From positions 2,046,001 to 2,110,000 of the forward strand of contig NZ_CP077604.1 in assembly GCF_019048865.1 (NCBI RefSeq): a stretch of 64,000 nt of DNA, in the 5' to 3' direction. The notes under the pieces are model-generated. The model saw nothing but the letters and a program-made list of their open reading frames with translations. It made no database searches and was not told where the DNA came from. How positions within the stretch are numbered: the first letter of the stretch is position 1; every line of letters begins with the position of its first letter. Source of the stretch: Aquihabitans sp. G128 (GTDB taxonomy: Bacteria > Actinomycetota > Acidimicrobiia > Acidimicrobiales > Iamiaceae). Shown in pieces: positions 30,689 to 40,347 of this stretch. Position numbers and translations under genes: made by a program.

Positions 30689-33600
30689 CTACGCCGCGTC
30701 CGGGGTGCCCAGGTAGGCGGCCACCACCACGGGGTCGGCCAGGACCTCGTCCGGGGCGCCGTCGGCGATCACCGCGCCCTGGTCGAGCACCACGAGGCGG
30801 TCGGCCAGGCGGGCGATCAGGGCTACGTCGTGCTCGACCACCACCATCGTCAGGCCGAGCTCCCGACGCAGCTGCGCCAAGAGGTCGCCCAGCGCCGCCA
30901 CCTCCGCCTGGGCGAGGCCGCTCGACGGCTCGTCCAGCAGCACCACCTCCGGCTCCACGGCGACGAGGGCGGCGAGGTCGACGATGCGGCGCTGGCCGGT
31001 GGACAGGTCACCGATGGCCAGGTGGCGCCACGGGACGAGGCGGAAGCGGTCGAGCAGCTCGGCCACCCGGGCTCGCACCGCGTGCTCGTCGGCCCGCTGG
31101 GCCGGCGTGGCGAGGATCGCGTCGGCGACGCCGACGGCCCGCACCGCCGGGTCGCACGCGATGGCCAGCACCTCCTCGACGGTGAGCGACGGGAACAGGC
31201 GGGCGTCCTGGAAGGACCGTCCGAGGCCGCTCGCCGACCGGGCGGCGAACGAGGCCCGCGACACCTCGGCGCCGCCCTGGTCCACCCGGCCGGCGGCCAG
31301 CGGGACCAGCCCGCACAGCGCGTCGAGCAGCGTGCTCTTGCCGGCGCCGTTCGGCCCGATGAGCCCGACCACCTCGCCCGGGCGCACCGCCAGGTCGACC
31401 TCGCGCACCGCGTGGACGCCCCCGAAGCGCACCGACACGCCGTGGGCCACCAGGATCGCGTCGCTCGCTCCGTCGGCGGTGCCCTCTGCGCTCACCGGCA
31501 CCGGTCCGTCCGGTCCACCGTCGGTCGCCGTCCGCTCCCCCGGGTCACCATCGGCGCTGGCGCCGGCATCGGCGAGGTACACGGAGCGGGCCAGGTCGGG
31601 GCGGTCGAGCAGCTCGGCGGTGGGCCCGGCGAAGGCCACCCGGCCCCGCTCCAGGAAGACGGCCCGCTCGGCCAGCCCGGCGGCGGTGGTCAGCGACTGC
31701 TCGACCAGCACGATCGCCGTGCCCGTGGCCCGGAGCTGGTCGAGGAAGGCCACCAGCTGGCGGACCACGATGGGCGCCAGCCCGAGCGACAGCTCGTCGA
31801 TCAGCAGCACCGTCGGCGCGGCGATCGACGCCATGGTGAGCACGAGCATCTGCTGCTCGCCGCCCGAGAGGTCGGCGGCGTGCTCGTGGAGCCGGGCCGC
31901 CAGCGACGGGAAGGCGTGGAGGGCGGCAGCTCTGCGGGCGGCGACGCCCTCGTCGCCAGCGGGCTGGGTCCAGCCGGCCAGGTCGAGGTGCTCGGCGACC
32001 GTGAGCGACGGGAACGTGCCCCGCCCGCCGGGCGCCAGGGCGAGGCCGAGCGCAGCCACCCGGTGCGGGGCCCGGCCGGCCACCGAGCGTCCGTGGAGCT
32101 CGACGGTGCGGGCATCGGCCGGCAGGAGCCCGCTGATGGCGTTGAGCACGGTGGACTTGCCGGCGCCGTTGGTGCCCACGAGCGCCAGCACCTCGCCGGG
32201 GGCGACGTCGAAGCCCACCCCGTCGACGATCGTGCTGCCGCCGAGGCGGACCCGCAGGTCCCGGACGCACAGCGCCGGCTGGTCGACCCCGCAGCCCTGC
32301 ACGGCGGCATCGAGCGCCGGCTCGGCGCCGACCGCCAGGGGCGAAGCGGTGCCCCCAGCGGCGACGGCACCCCCGAGCCAGCGGCGCAGGAGGCGGTTGC
32401 GGACGGTGGCCAGGGCGCCGGCCAGGCCGCTCGGGAACACCACCAGCACCACGAGCAGGCCGATGGCGGTGGAGAGCACCCGCGTCGAGTCGCCGAGGAA
32501 CCAGCCGCTGCCGACGAACAGGAGGGCGCCGGCGATGGCGCCGATGGGCGAGGCGATGCCGCCCACCACCGTGGCGCCGAAGGTGGAGATGCTGCGGTCC
32601 GGGGTGAGCAGCTGGTCGGGGAACGTCTGCAGGACGTGGACGAGCAGGCAACCGGCCACCGCGGCGATGGTGCCCGACAGCCCGAACGCCGTGAGGCGGG
32701 TGCGGGTGGTGCTCAGGCCGTAGCCCTCGCTGGCCAGCTCGTTGTCGCGCTGGGCCACCATGGCCCGGCCCGGTCGACCGGCGCGGACCGCGTGGGCCGC
32801 CCACAGCACCGCCACCAGGACCCCGAGGCACACGAGGTACATGGCCCGCTCGCTGCCCAGGCCGATGCCGAACAGGTCGGCCCGACCCACCCGGCCGTCG
32901 GGGATCCACCCGGCGTAGGCCGGCTGCAGGAGGTACGCCGACGTCGCCACGTTGAACGCCAGGGTCACCACCGCGAGGTACAGGCCGCGGAGGCGCAGGG
33001 CGGGCAGGCCGATCACCAGCGCCGCGACCCCGCCGGCTGCCCCCGACCCGACCAACGCCACCGACAGGTCGTAGCCACGCACCGCGGTGAGCCACGAGCC
33101 GATGGCGGCGCCGACGGCCACGAAGCCCATCTGGCCGAGCGACACCTGGCCGGCCCAGCCGGTGAGCACCACCAGCGAGATGCCGACGATGGCGAACACC
33201 AGGACCGTCGCCGCCTTGAGCTGGTCGCCGCTGCCCAGGTGGCTGGGCAGGTCGACCGCCAGGCCGAGCGCCACCGCCCACGCCAGGGCGCGACCCACCC
33301 GGACGGCTGGGCGGCGCAGGACGGCTCGGGGCACGGCCCGCACCGGCGCGCCCACCTGCCAGGCCGAGGTGGCCTCCCGGCCGAGGCGGGTGCGGGGCTC
33401 GGCCAGCAGCGCCAGGCCCACGAAGATCGCCCCGGCCAGCACCACGGCGTAGAGCTGCGGGTTCTCGGGGTGGTTCCACGTGACGGCCTGCTCCACGACG
33501 CCGAGCGCCACGGCGGTGGCCGCCACCCGGGCCAGGTCGGTGAAGCGACCGAGGGTCAGCGCGGCGAGCACGGCCAGCAGCGCGGTGAACGACTCGGTGG

Positions 33601-34339
33601 AGGCGAACGGCAGCCCCACCACCGCCACGCGCAGGAACACGCCCACGAACGACAGCAGGGCGGCGCCCGCCCACACCACGGCCTGGAGCCGTTCGACGGG
33701 GATGCCCACCAGCGCGGCCCGCTCCGGTCGGTCGGCCGCCGCCCGCACCGCGGCACCGGCGCGGGTGCGCAGGAGCAGGCCGGCCACCAGCGCCAGCGCC
33801 AGCGGGGCCAGCACCCAGGCCAGGACGTGGGCGGCGTGGAACCGCAGGGGCGCCACGCCCAGGTCCACCGACCAGCCCGTCGAGATCTGCTGGGCGCGGG
33901 TGTCCTCGCCCCACAGGTGGGGCACCGCGAGGGAGGCGGCCAGCGAGGCCTGGGCGATGCCGATGGTGGCCACCGTGAGGATCAGCCGGGACGACGAGGC
34001 GAAGCGGCGGACCACCACCAGGTAGAGCACCAGGCCGAGGGCCACCGACAGCGCAGCCCCCGCCAGGCCGGCCACGGCGAAGCTCCAGCCGCTGTAGGTG
34101 ATCAGGTCGACCGCGACCACCGTGGGCACCAGGCCCAGGGCGCTCTGCGCGAAGTTGATGGTGCGGTTGGCCCGGTACACGAGGCAGAGGCCGACGGCCA
34201 CGAGGGCGCCGAGCAGGCCGAGGGTCAGGCCCTGCAGGTAGACGCCGAGGGGCATGGGCAGCACCAGCGCCTGGAGCAGCAGGAGGACGGCTGCGGGGGC
34301 GACGGCCTTGAGGGCGGGGTGCACCCGGTCGAGCGCCAT
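30689..34339 (-). CDS. Four-domain fused branched-chain amino acid type ABC transporter (LivH-LivM-LivF-LivG)
   Basis: A 1216-residue polypeptide. Residues about 15-315 are a LivH-type permease. Residues about 340-640 are a LivM-type permease (GWAGQVSLGQMGFVAVGAAIG). Residues about 690-925 are a LivF-type ATPase with Walker A GTNGAGKST (722-730), signature LSGGEQQ and Walker B LLIDE. Residues about 960-1216 are a LivG-type ATPase with GPNGAGKST, LSTGQ and LLDEP. Normally these are four genes. It imports an amide, amino acid or similar solute with the binding protein encoded just upstream; substrate type is uncertain. The ATG at 34339 overlaps the stop of that gene (TGATG), which ensures coupled synthesis. 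Confidence 0.9.
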   Translation of the reverse strand: MALDRVHPALKAVAPAAVLLLLQALVLPMPLGVYLQGLTLGLLGALVAVGLCLVYRANRTINFAQSALGLVPTVVAVDLITYSGWSFAVAGLAGAALSVALGLVLYLVVVRRFASSSRLILTVATIGIAQASLAASLAVPHLWGEDTRAQQISTGWSVDLGVAPLRFHAAHVLAWVLAPLALALVAGLLLRTRAGAAVRAAADRPERAALVGIPVERLQAVVWAGAALLSFVGVFLRVAVVGLPFASTESFTALLAVLAALTLGRFTDLARVAATAVALGVVEQAVTWNHPENPQLYAVVLAGAIFVGLALLAEPRTRLGREATSAWQVGAPVRAVPRAVLRRPAVRVGRALAWAVALGLAVDLPSHLGSGDQLKAATVLVFAIVGISLVVLTGWAGQVSLGQMGFVAVGAAIGSWLTAVRGYDLSVALVGSGAAGGVAALVIGLPALRLRGLYLAVVTLAFNVATSAYLLQPAYAGWIPDGRVGRADLFGIGLGSERAMYLVCLGVLVAVLWAAHAVRAGRPGRAMVAQRDNELASEGYGLSTTRTRLTAFGLSGTIAAVAGCLLVHVLQTFPDQLLTPDRSISTFGATVVGGIASPIGAIAGALLFVGSGWFLGDSTRVLSTAIGLLVVLVVFPSGLAGALATVRNRLLRRWLGGAVAAGGTASPLAVGAEPALDAAVQGCGVDQPALCVRDLRVRLGGSTIVDGVGFDVAPGEVLALVGTNGAGKSTVLNAISGLLPADARTVELHGRSVAGRAPHRVAALGLALAPGGRGTFPSLTVAEHLDLAGWTQPAGDEGVAARRAAALHAFPSLAARLHEHAADLSGGEQQMLVLTMASIAAPTVLLIDELSLGLAPIVVRQLVAFLDQLRATGTAIVLVEQSLTTAAGLAERAVFLERGRVAFAGPTAELLDRPDLARSVYLADAGASADGDPGERTATDGGPDGPVPVSAEGTADGASDAILVAHGVSVRFGGVHAVREVDLAVRPGEVVGLIGPNGAGKSTLLDALCGLVPLAAGRVDQGGAEVSRASFAARSASGLGRSFQDARLFPSLTVEEVLAIACDPAVRAVGVADAILATPAQRADEHAVRARVAELLDRFRLVPWRHLAIGDLSTGQRRIVDLAALVAVEPEVVLLDEPSSGLAQAEVAALGDLLAQLRRELGLTMVVVEHDVALIARLADRLVVLDQGAVIADGAPDEVLADPVVVAAYLGTPDAA

Positions 34340-35876
34340 CAGTTGTCGACCACGGTGACGGCGCCGGCGCGGATGAACGCGTGCGGGGGGGGCCGGTGGG
34401 CCAGGAACCGGGCACGTACCGCTGGCCGTGGTCGGCGTAGCGCCACTTGCCGTGGCCCTGCTCGCCGAACTCGTCGGCGCCGGTGGCGGTGACGTCCCAC
34501 CAGATCTCGGCGAAGTCGTCGACGCCGGCGAAGTCCGGGTACGGCCAGAGCGAGGAGTCGCCGAACGACATGAGCGGGATGTACGGCGTGGCCGGGTTGC
34601 CGCCGATGGGCTTGGCCCGGAACAGCGAGTCGCGGAAGCCGGCCGCCGACAGGTCCTTGCCGGTGCCGAGGCCGTTGAAGAACAGGAACACCGGCGCCCA
34701 GAGGATCTGCGCGCTCTGGCGGGCGGGCGGGTCCTGGCCGCCGTTGGCGCCGCGGTAGAGCCGGAAGATGATGTCCTTCGCCGGCGAGCGGGCCGGCGGG
34801 GCCAGCGGGGTGATGCCGAAGGCGTGGGCCATCTGCGACTGGTCGTAGGGCCGGCCCCAGCTGGAGCGCTCCGAGGAGAAGCCGCCGGTCATGATCCACT
34901 CGGGGTACCAGTCCTGGCGGGTGGCCTCGTCCATCAGCGAGCCCAGGGCGATGGGGTCGCCGCCGTAGACGATCGACGTCACGCCGTGCTCCTTGAGCCG
35001 GCCGATGAGCGTGGCCTGGACCTGGTTCACGCCGTTGGCGTCGCCGTAGGCCACGTCGTCGGCCAGGGGGACGTGGGCGGCGTGCAGCTCACGGGCGATC
35101 GACGGGCCGATCCCGGCGCCCCCGAAGGGCCCGCTGATGCTGATGAGCCCGAACCGGCGGGGCGAGCTGCGCAGGGCCGGGCCGGCGAAGGAGGCGTCAC
35201 GGCCCTGGAGGCGCTTGCGCACGTACTCCGCCACGTGGGTGGCCACCTGCTCGGGCGTGGTCTCGAGCGACCACACGTAGGGGGCGTGCTCGGCGTAGAA
35301 CGCGTTGGCGCCGCCGTTGACGCACAGCAGGCACAGCACGCCACGAGAGGCGAGCTCGTCCCCGAAGGCGGTGCCCTGCAGGGGACCGTTGAGCACGGCG
35401 TAGGGACGGATGTCCTCGGCGATCTTCACGGCGTCGGCGCGGGCGGCCACCGCGCCGAGCAGGTTGGCGCTGCCGGTGAAGACCACGAGGTCGACGCGGC
35501 GTCCGCCGAGGGCCGGGTTGCCCTTGGCCAGGACCTTGATGAAGCCCCGGACGGTGGCGGCCGCCTCGGCGTTGGTGTCCTCCGGGGCGACGAACCTGGC
35601 CACGATCTTGCTGACCGAGTCCTCCTCCGGTGGCTGGTAGAGCACCACCTTGATCGCGTCCTTGGTGATCCCCCGCACCGCCAGGGTGCGCGGCCGCTGG
35701 CTGGCCGGGCCCGACCCGTCGGCGCCGGTGGGTCCGAACGCTCCGCCCAGCGCCAGGGCGAGCACGGCGCCCACCACCACGATGGCCGCCGCCAGGCCCT
35801 GGTGGCGGTGCGTCGCCCGGCGCTCGCCGCCGCCCCGCTTCCGCCGTCCGCCGAGCGCCGAGCCCGGGGCGCTCAC
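34339..35876 (-). CDS. Substrate-binding protein of the fused ABC transporter, apparent frameshift near 34386
   Basis: A type 1 periplasmic binding protein (Leu/Ile/Val-like). The N-terminus has one hydrophobic helix at about 27-47, which may be an uncleaved anchor because no clear cleavage or lipobox is seen. The binding domain follows (LISISGPFGGAGIGPSIARELH, SIVYGGDPIALGSLMDEA). Near the end the frame breaks in a run of eight C (minus strand): adding one C joins GSWPTGP to the family-like ending PPHAFIRAGAVTVVDN, giving 512 residues. The GTG at 35876 overlaps the stop of the SCO6745-family gene (GTGA). It would deliver solute to the fused permease encoded immediately downstream. Confidence 0.85.
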
Positions 35877-36778
35877 GCCTCGTCGCTGAGGCCGGCGAGG
35901 TCGTGGGGGCCGGCCGACGGGTACCCGCCGGCGGCCCGGATCTGGGCGCCCCACGGGCCGAGGAGGGCGAGCAGCTCGTCGAGGTCGCCACCCAGCGCCG
36001 CCAGGATCGGGCCGCACTGCGCGTCGGTGCTGGCTTCGACCTGCTCGCGGGCGTCGCGGCCGGCCTCGGTGAAGGCGCCGTCGGCCACCAGGCCCCGGGC
36101 CACCAGGCGGGCCTCGGCGGCGTCGAGCTCGTCGTCGCTCCAGGCCCTCGTGCGGATGTAGGTCCGCATGGGCAGCCCCCACGACAGCTCGCTCAGGAGG
36201 CCGATCTCGGTCGCGTCGAACCCCGCGGTGGTGTACGCCGCGGTGTGGGCGTCGCCGCGGTACTCGCGCAGGCGATCGGCCAGGCGCCACAGGTCGCCCA
36301 TCGGCGTGCCGGGCAGGCCCAGGGCCAGCAGGCCGGCGTAGAGCGGCTTGCCCTCGGGGCGGAGCCCCTCCCCCGCACGGACCAGCAGCTCCGTCGCCCG
36401 CTCGATGCCCTCGGGCTCCGGGCCGAGGATCCGCTCGAGCTGGCCGACCGCGCCCTCGGTCCGGGCTGCGCAGAGCGCCGCGGCCGTGGCCCGTTCGCGG
36501 CCCATGGCCACCAGCGGCACCACGATGGCCGGGTTGAACACGCCGAAGGCGGCGGCCACCACCTCGCCGGGCACGTCGCCGAGGATCGAGCCGCGGCTGG
36601 CGAAGTAGGCGATGCCGTCGGGCATGGCCACGCCGCCGTCGGCCGACGGGCTCGGGCCGAACCCGAGCGCCTCGTAGGCCCGGTGGCACTCGGGCGAGAA
36701 GTACACCTGCCCGGCGATGGGCTCCAGGGCCCCCGCCAGCTCGCGCGCCCGCACCACGTCGATCGTCCCCTGGTCCAT
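35873..36778 (-). CDS. SCO6745 family protein
   Basis: A 301-residue helical, soluble protein resembling the SCO6745 family of actinobacteria (GQVYFSPECHRAYEALGFG, YFASRGSILGDVPGEVVAAAFGVFNP, LGLPGTPMGDLWRLADRLREYRGD). The family has no established reaction. It is the first gene of an operon with the binding protein and the fused ABC transporter, overlapping the former by GTGA, so a role connected with the imported solute is possible. The ATG at 36778 is used. Confidence 0.8.
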   Translation of the reverse strand: MDQGTIDVVRARELAGALEPIAGQVYFSPECHRAYEALGFGPSPSADGGVAMPDGIAYFASRGSILGDVPGEVVAAAFGVFNPAIVVPLVAMGRERATAAALCAARTEGAVGQLERILGPEPEGIERATELLVRAGEGLRPEGKPLYAGLLALGLPGTPMGDLWRLADRLREYRGDAHTAAYTTAGFDATEIGLLSELSWGLPMRTYIRTRAWSDDELDAAEARLVARGLVADGAFTEAGRDAREQVEASTDAQCGPILAALGGDLDELLALLGPWGAQIRAAGGYPSAGPHDLAGLSDEA

Positions 36779-36847
36779 GGGGCGAGACCCTGGCAGGCGC
36801 CTGCCGCTCCGTCCACCGCGCCCGGGGCCCCGGCTTTCAGGTGGCGT

Positions 36848-38074
36848 TCAGGTGGCGAGCGCCGGTGACGGCTCGAGGTCGGGGTCCCCCGGTCGGGGCA
36901 GGCGAGCCCGGGCCACCAGGAGGCTGGCCACCGCGACCACCGCGCCCACGACGAACGCCGCCCGGTCGGTGCCGGTGACGGTCACGAAGATGCCCAGGAC
37001 CGGCGCGCCGAGACCCTGCGACAGGTCGAAGAACAGCGAGAACGTGCCCACGGCGTGGCTGCGCTCGGCCTCGGGCGCCTGCTCCACCACCAGGCCGAAC
37101 AGGGCGGGGAAGAGCAGGGCCATCCCGAGGGAGAAGACGACGGTGGCGGCGTAGATGACCGGCGCCGCCGACACCGAGGCGATCGCCACCATGGCCACGA
37201 AGATGCTGACCAGCGAGATGGTGGTGGTGCGGATGGCGCCCAGGCGATCGGGCAGGCGGGCGCCGAAGATGCGGACGAGCAGCACGGTGACGCCGTAGAC
37301 GAGGAAGAAGGGCCCGGCGTCGTCGATGCCGAGGCCCTCGAGGTGCAGCGACAGGAACGAGCTGAAGGCGGCGAAGCCCACCAGCCCGAGCAGGAGGATG
37401 GTGCCCGGCATGATCGCCGCCGGGTGCAGGAACGTGCGTGGCCCGGTGGGCGCCGGGCCCACGCGGCGGCCGAGGGCGGCGGGGATGAGCAGGGCAGCCA
37501 GCGCGCCGAGCCCGGCCAGCACGGCCGAGACCAGCCACACCCGGCCGGCCCCGCCCGATCGGTAGAGCACCTCGCCGAGGAACGGGCCGACGGCCAGCCC
37601 GGTGTAGATCGAGATCGAGAAGAACGACGCCGCCTCGCCCCGTCGGTCGTCCGGGCTCAGGTCCTGGGCGGCGGTGGCGGCCCCGACGAAGAACGCCGCC
37701 TCGCCCAGGCCCGTCACCAGCCGGAACGCCACCAGGGCCACCAGCGACGGCACCAGGCCGTAGCCCGCGATGGAGATCGCCGCCAGGGCCGAGCCGGCCA
37801 CCGCCAGCGGGCGGCGGCCGAGCTGGTCGCCCAGGCGGCCCACCAGCGGGCGCACCAGCGCCGCCGAGACGGCGAAGGCCCCCACGGCGAGGCCGACCTC
37901 GAACCCGTTGCCGTCGAGCTCGTCGGTCACGTAGCGGGGCAGGACCGGGAGCAGCATGCCCATGGCCGTGAAGTACGCCATGGCCGACACCACGATGACC
38001 CCGAAGGTGGGGGTCAGCAGCCGCTCGGGCGCGGCGGCAGGGGCGGGATCGGGAGCGGTCACGGGCGGGACCAA
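36848..38074 (-). CDS. MFS transporter
   Basis: A 408-residue major facilitator with 12 hydrophobic helices. The cytoplasmic loop 2-3 motif GRLGDQLGRRPL and the helix-5 region FLGEVLYRSGG are visible. The N-terminal 20 residues are Pro/Ala-rich. It is probably a drug or metabolite exporter; the substrate is unknown. It starts 31 bp after the end of pssA and may be in the same transcript. The GTG at 38062 is an equally possible start. Confidence 0.85.
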   Translation of the reverse strand: MVPPVTAPDPAPAAAPERLLTPTFGVIVVSAMAYFTAMGMLLPVLPRYVTDELDGNGFEVGLAVGAFAVSAALVRPLVGRLGDQLGRRPLAVAGSALAAISIAGYGLVPSLVALVAFRLVTGLGEAAFFVGAATAAQDLSPDDRRGEAASFFSISIYTGLAVGPFLGEVLYRSGGAGRVWLVSAVLAGLGALAALLIPAALGRRVGPAPTGPRTFLHPAAIMPGTILLLGLVGFAAFSSFLSLHLEGLGIDDAGPFFLVYGVTVLLVRIFGARLPDRLGAIRTTTISLVSIFVAMVAIASVSAAPVIYAATVVFSLGMALLFPALFGLVVEQAPEAERSHAVGTFSLFFDLSQGLGAPVLGIFVTVTGTDRAAFVVGAVVAVASLLVARARLPRPGDPDLEPSPALAT

Positions 38075-38105
38075 CGCCTGGGCGTCAGGTCCGATTCCCC
38101 GAGCC

Positions 38106-39008
38106 TCAGGATCGGGGCGGGACCTCGTCCTCGCCCACCAGGAAGAACACCGAGGGGAGGGGGCGGCGCGGCGGGGCCACCGCCGCTTCGCCGAACCAGC
38201 GCTTGCGCAACGGTCGGGTGAGCCAGCCCAGCGGGGCCAGGGCCACGTAGGTGTAGGCGATGAACAGCGCGGTGCCGACGGGCACGAACACCAGCCCGAG
38301 CACCAGCAGCACCACCGCCACCACGGTCACCCAGATCCGATCCGGGCGAGGCGAGGCCAGCCACCGGAACGAGGTGAACCGGAACGACGACGCCATGAGC
38401 ACCGCCGGGACCATCACCAGCAGCACGGGCCCGGCCCGGTGCCACCCGGCGAAGTCGCCGTCGTAGGCGAAGACCGAGGCGATGACCACGCCGGCGCCGC
38501 CCGGGCTGGGCAGGCCGATGAAGTACCGCTTGTCCGAGAGGGGGTCGATGGTGACGTTGAACCGGCCCAGCCGGAAGGCCGCACAGGCCAGCCAGAAGCA
38601 GGCCAGGACCCAGCCGAGCAGCCCGAGGTCGTGCAGCGACCACTCGTAGAGCAGGAAGGCCGGCGCCACGCCGAAGGAGATGAGGTCGGCCAGGGAGTCG
38701 AACTGGAGGCCGAAGGGCGTGATGGCGCGCACGGCGCGGGCGACGGCACCGTCGAAGATGTCGCACACGACAGCGACGGCGATGAGGATGGCGGCCAGGT
38801 CGTACTGGCCGCCCTCGGCGGCCCGAAGCGACGAGAAGCCGCAGAGCATGTTGGCCAGCGTGAACGCGCTCGGCAGCATGGCCAGCGCCCGGCTCTTGGC
38901 GTCGAGGCGGTCGGGGCGGACGACGTCGGCCCCGCTCGGCGAGACCAGGCGGAAGTCGTGGTCGGTGTCGCGGCCCGTCGGCTGCGGGACCTCCGGGGCG
39001 TCGGTCAC
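38106..39008 (-). CDS. pssA: CDP-diacylglycerol-serine O-phosphatidyltransferase
   Basis: A 300-residue membrane enzyme of the CDP-alcohol phosphatidyltransferase family. The catalytic motif D-G-x2-A-R-x8-G-x3-D-x3-D is complete: Asp86, Gly87, Ala90, Arg91, Gly100, Asp104 and Asp108. About eight hydrophobic helices follow. The 45-residue polar N-terminal extension and the C-terminal tail are additional. It makes phosphatidylserine from CDP-DAG and serine. The GTG at 39008 overlaps the psd stop (GTGA), and psd supplies the next step, phosphatidylethanolamine. Confidence 0.9.
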   Translation of the reverse strand: MTDAPEVPQPTGRDTDHDFRLVSPSGADVVRPDRLDAKSRALAMLPSAFTLANMLCGFSSLRAAEGGQYDLAAILIAVAVVCDIFDGAVARAVRAITPFGLQFDSLADLISFGVAPAFLLYEWSLHDLGLLGWVLACFWLACAAFRLGRFNVTIDPLSDKRYFIGLPSPGGAGVVIASVFAYDGDFAGWHRAGPVLLVMVPAVLMASSFRFTSFRWLASPRPDRIWVTVVAVVLLVLGLVFVPVGTALFIAYTYVALAPLGWLTRPLRKRWFGEAAVAPPRRPLPSVFFLVGEDEVPPRS

Positions 39009-39685
39009 GAGACCTCTGCTCCGACGGCGGCGACCTGGGGCCACCGGGCCAGCGGGGTCTCCCCCGCCTTCACCTTCGTGCCCGGCGTGACCAGGATCTC
39101 GACGCCCGGCGGCACGAAGACGTCCATGCGCGAGCCGAACTTCATGAGGCCGATGCGCTCGCCGGTGTGGACGACGTCGCCGGGCGCCACGCGGGTCACG
39201 ACGCGGCGGGCCGCCAGCCCGACGACCTGGCGGAACACCACGGTCCGCTCCTCGTCGCCCACCGTTCGCACGACGGTGATCTCGCTGCGCTCGTTCTCGG
39301 TGCCGCTCTCGGCCTTGAAGGCGGCCAGGTAGCGGCCCGGACGGTAGGTGACCTCGGTGATGGTGCCGCCGTAGGGCGCCCGGTTGATGTGGACGTCGGC
39401 CAGCGACAGGAACATCGACACCTGCTGCCAGTCGCCCTCGGGCGCGGCACCCGGCTCGGGCTCGCCGACGTGCATGACCTTGGCGTCGGCCGGGGCCACC
39501 ACCAGGTCGGCGTCGCCGGAGGGCTCGCCGTCAGGGAGGCGGTCCGGGTCCCGGAAGAAGGCGGCGACGGCGACCGGCAGCGCACCGAGCGCCAGCGCGC
39601 TGCGCCGCCGACCGGTGAGCCCGGCGACGGCCGCGGGGATCGCGGCGATGGCGATGAACGGCAGGCCGTCACGATCGAGCTTCAC
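39005..39685 (-). CDS. psd: Phosphatidylserine decarboxylase proenzyme (short type)
   Basis: A 226-residue proenzyme. The self-cleavage site is Gly184-Ser185 in MKFGSRMDVFVP, which would generate the pyruvoyl group. Other family blocks are FRDPDR, VVAPADAKV, SLADVHINRAPYGG and ENERSE. One or two N-terminal membrane helices anchor it. It converts phosphatidylserine made by the overlapping pssA product into phosphatidylethanolamine. The GTG start (start of MKLDRDG) has no strong ribosome-binding site. Confidence 0.92.
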   Translation of the reverse strand: MKLDRDGLPFIAIAAIPAAVAGLTGRRRSALALGALPVAVAAFFRDPDRLPDGEPSGDADLVVAPADAKVMHVGEPEPGAAPEGDWQQVSMFLSLADVHINRAPYGGTITEVTYRPGRYLAAFKAESGTENERSEITVVRTVGDEERTVVFRQVVGLAARRVVTRVAPGDVVHTGERIGLMKFGSRMDVFVPPGVEILVTPGTKVKAGETPLARWPQVAAVGAEVS

Positions 39686-39796
39686 GGGAGGGGATCCGTC
39701 CTTGGTGGGGTCGAGGGGGACCTACCCGCACGGCGGACGGGCTGCTCCCAGGGTGGCACGGCGACCGGCGGCGGGCCGGTCACGGGGGTGCCGCGC

Positions 39797-40333
39797 TCAG
39801 AGGGCGAGCAGGGAGCGCCAGTCGGCGGCGTGGGCCTCGGCGGCCTGGGCGGGCGACAGCCGGATGGTCTCGGTGGGCACCGCGTCGACGACGGCGCGGA
39901 GCTCGGGGTAGTGGTGGGCGGTGAGGCGGACGCCTTCGAACCGGCGCTGCCGCTCGGCCACCAGCTCCGGTGCCGGGGAGGCGTCGAGGAAGCCCCAGAC
40001 GACGTAGGCCAGGCGCAGGTCGTGCAGGACCGGAGCCCGTCCGAACAGGGAGGCCCGCTTGAGGGCGATGGCCAAGGCGCCGGCCTCGGCATCGGCCAGC
40101 AGCTCGCCGTCGGTGACGTGCACCTCGGGACGCAGCAGCGGCGCCAGCTTCAGCAGGTAGCCCTGGTCGGGACCGGGCGAGCCCATGCGACCGGCGTCGC
40201 GGTCGGGTTGGCCACCGTTGCTCACGACCTCGCCAGGTCGCGCCGCCCGCCACTCGTCGCCGTAGCGCGGCGGCGACGCATAGGCCCGAGGCGAGTCGGT
40301 GGGCTTGGTGGGGACGAACTCCGGCGCAGCCAT
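39797..40333 (-). CDS. Hypothetical protein
   Basis: A 178-residue soluble protein with a disordered N-terminal 50 residues and a helical remainder (DGELLADAEAGALAIALKRASLFGRAPVLHDLRLAYVVWGFLD). No motif is recognised. The ATG at 40333 is fixed by a TAGGTT box 8 nt upstream (leaderless). It lies just downstream of cimA but has its own promoter. Confidence 0.6.
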   Translation of the reverse strand: MAAPEFVPTKPTDSPRAYASPPRYGDEWRAARPGEVVSNGGQPDRDAGRMGSPGPDQGYLLKLAPLLRPEVHVTDGELLADAEAGALAIALKRASLFGRAPVLHDLRLAYVVWGFLDASPAPELVAERQRRFEGVRLTAHHYPELRAVVDAVPTETIRLSPAQAAEAHAADWRSLLAL

Positions 40334-40341
40334 CGGGGTGG

Positions 40342-40347
40342 AACCTA
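40342..40347 (-). promoter_or_regulatory. -10 box of the hypothetical gene after cimA (leaderless)
   Basis: TAGGTT on the minus strand, 8 nt before the ATG at 40333, overlapping the 3' end of cimA. Confidence 0.45.

Noticed and set aside
30485..34492. Plus-strand open frame of 1335 codons
   Set aside because: It is antisense to the fused ABC transporter; the composition is His/Gln/Gly-rich with no domain.
31545..36689. Minus-strand frame of 1714 codons as one giant protein
   Set aside because: Only the binding-protein part (about 34390-35876) is real. The rest is shadow, reached through a one-base loss in the C-run near 34386.
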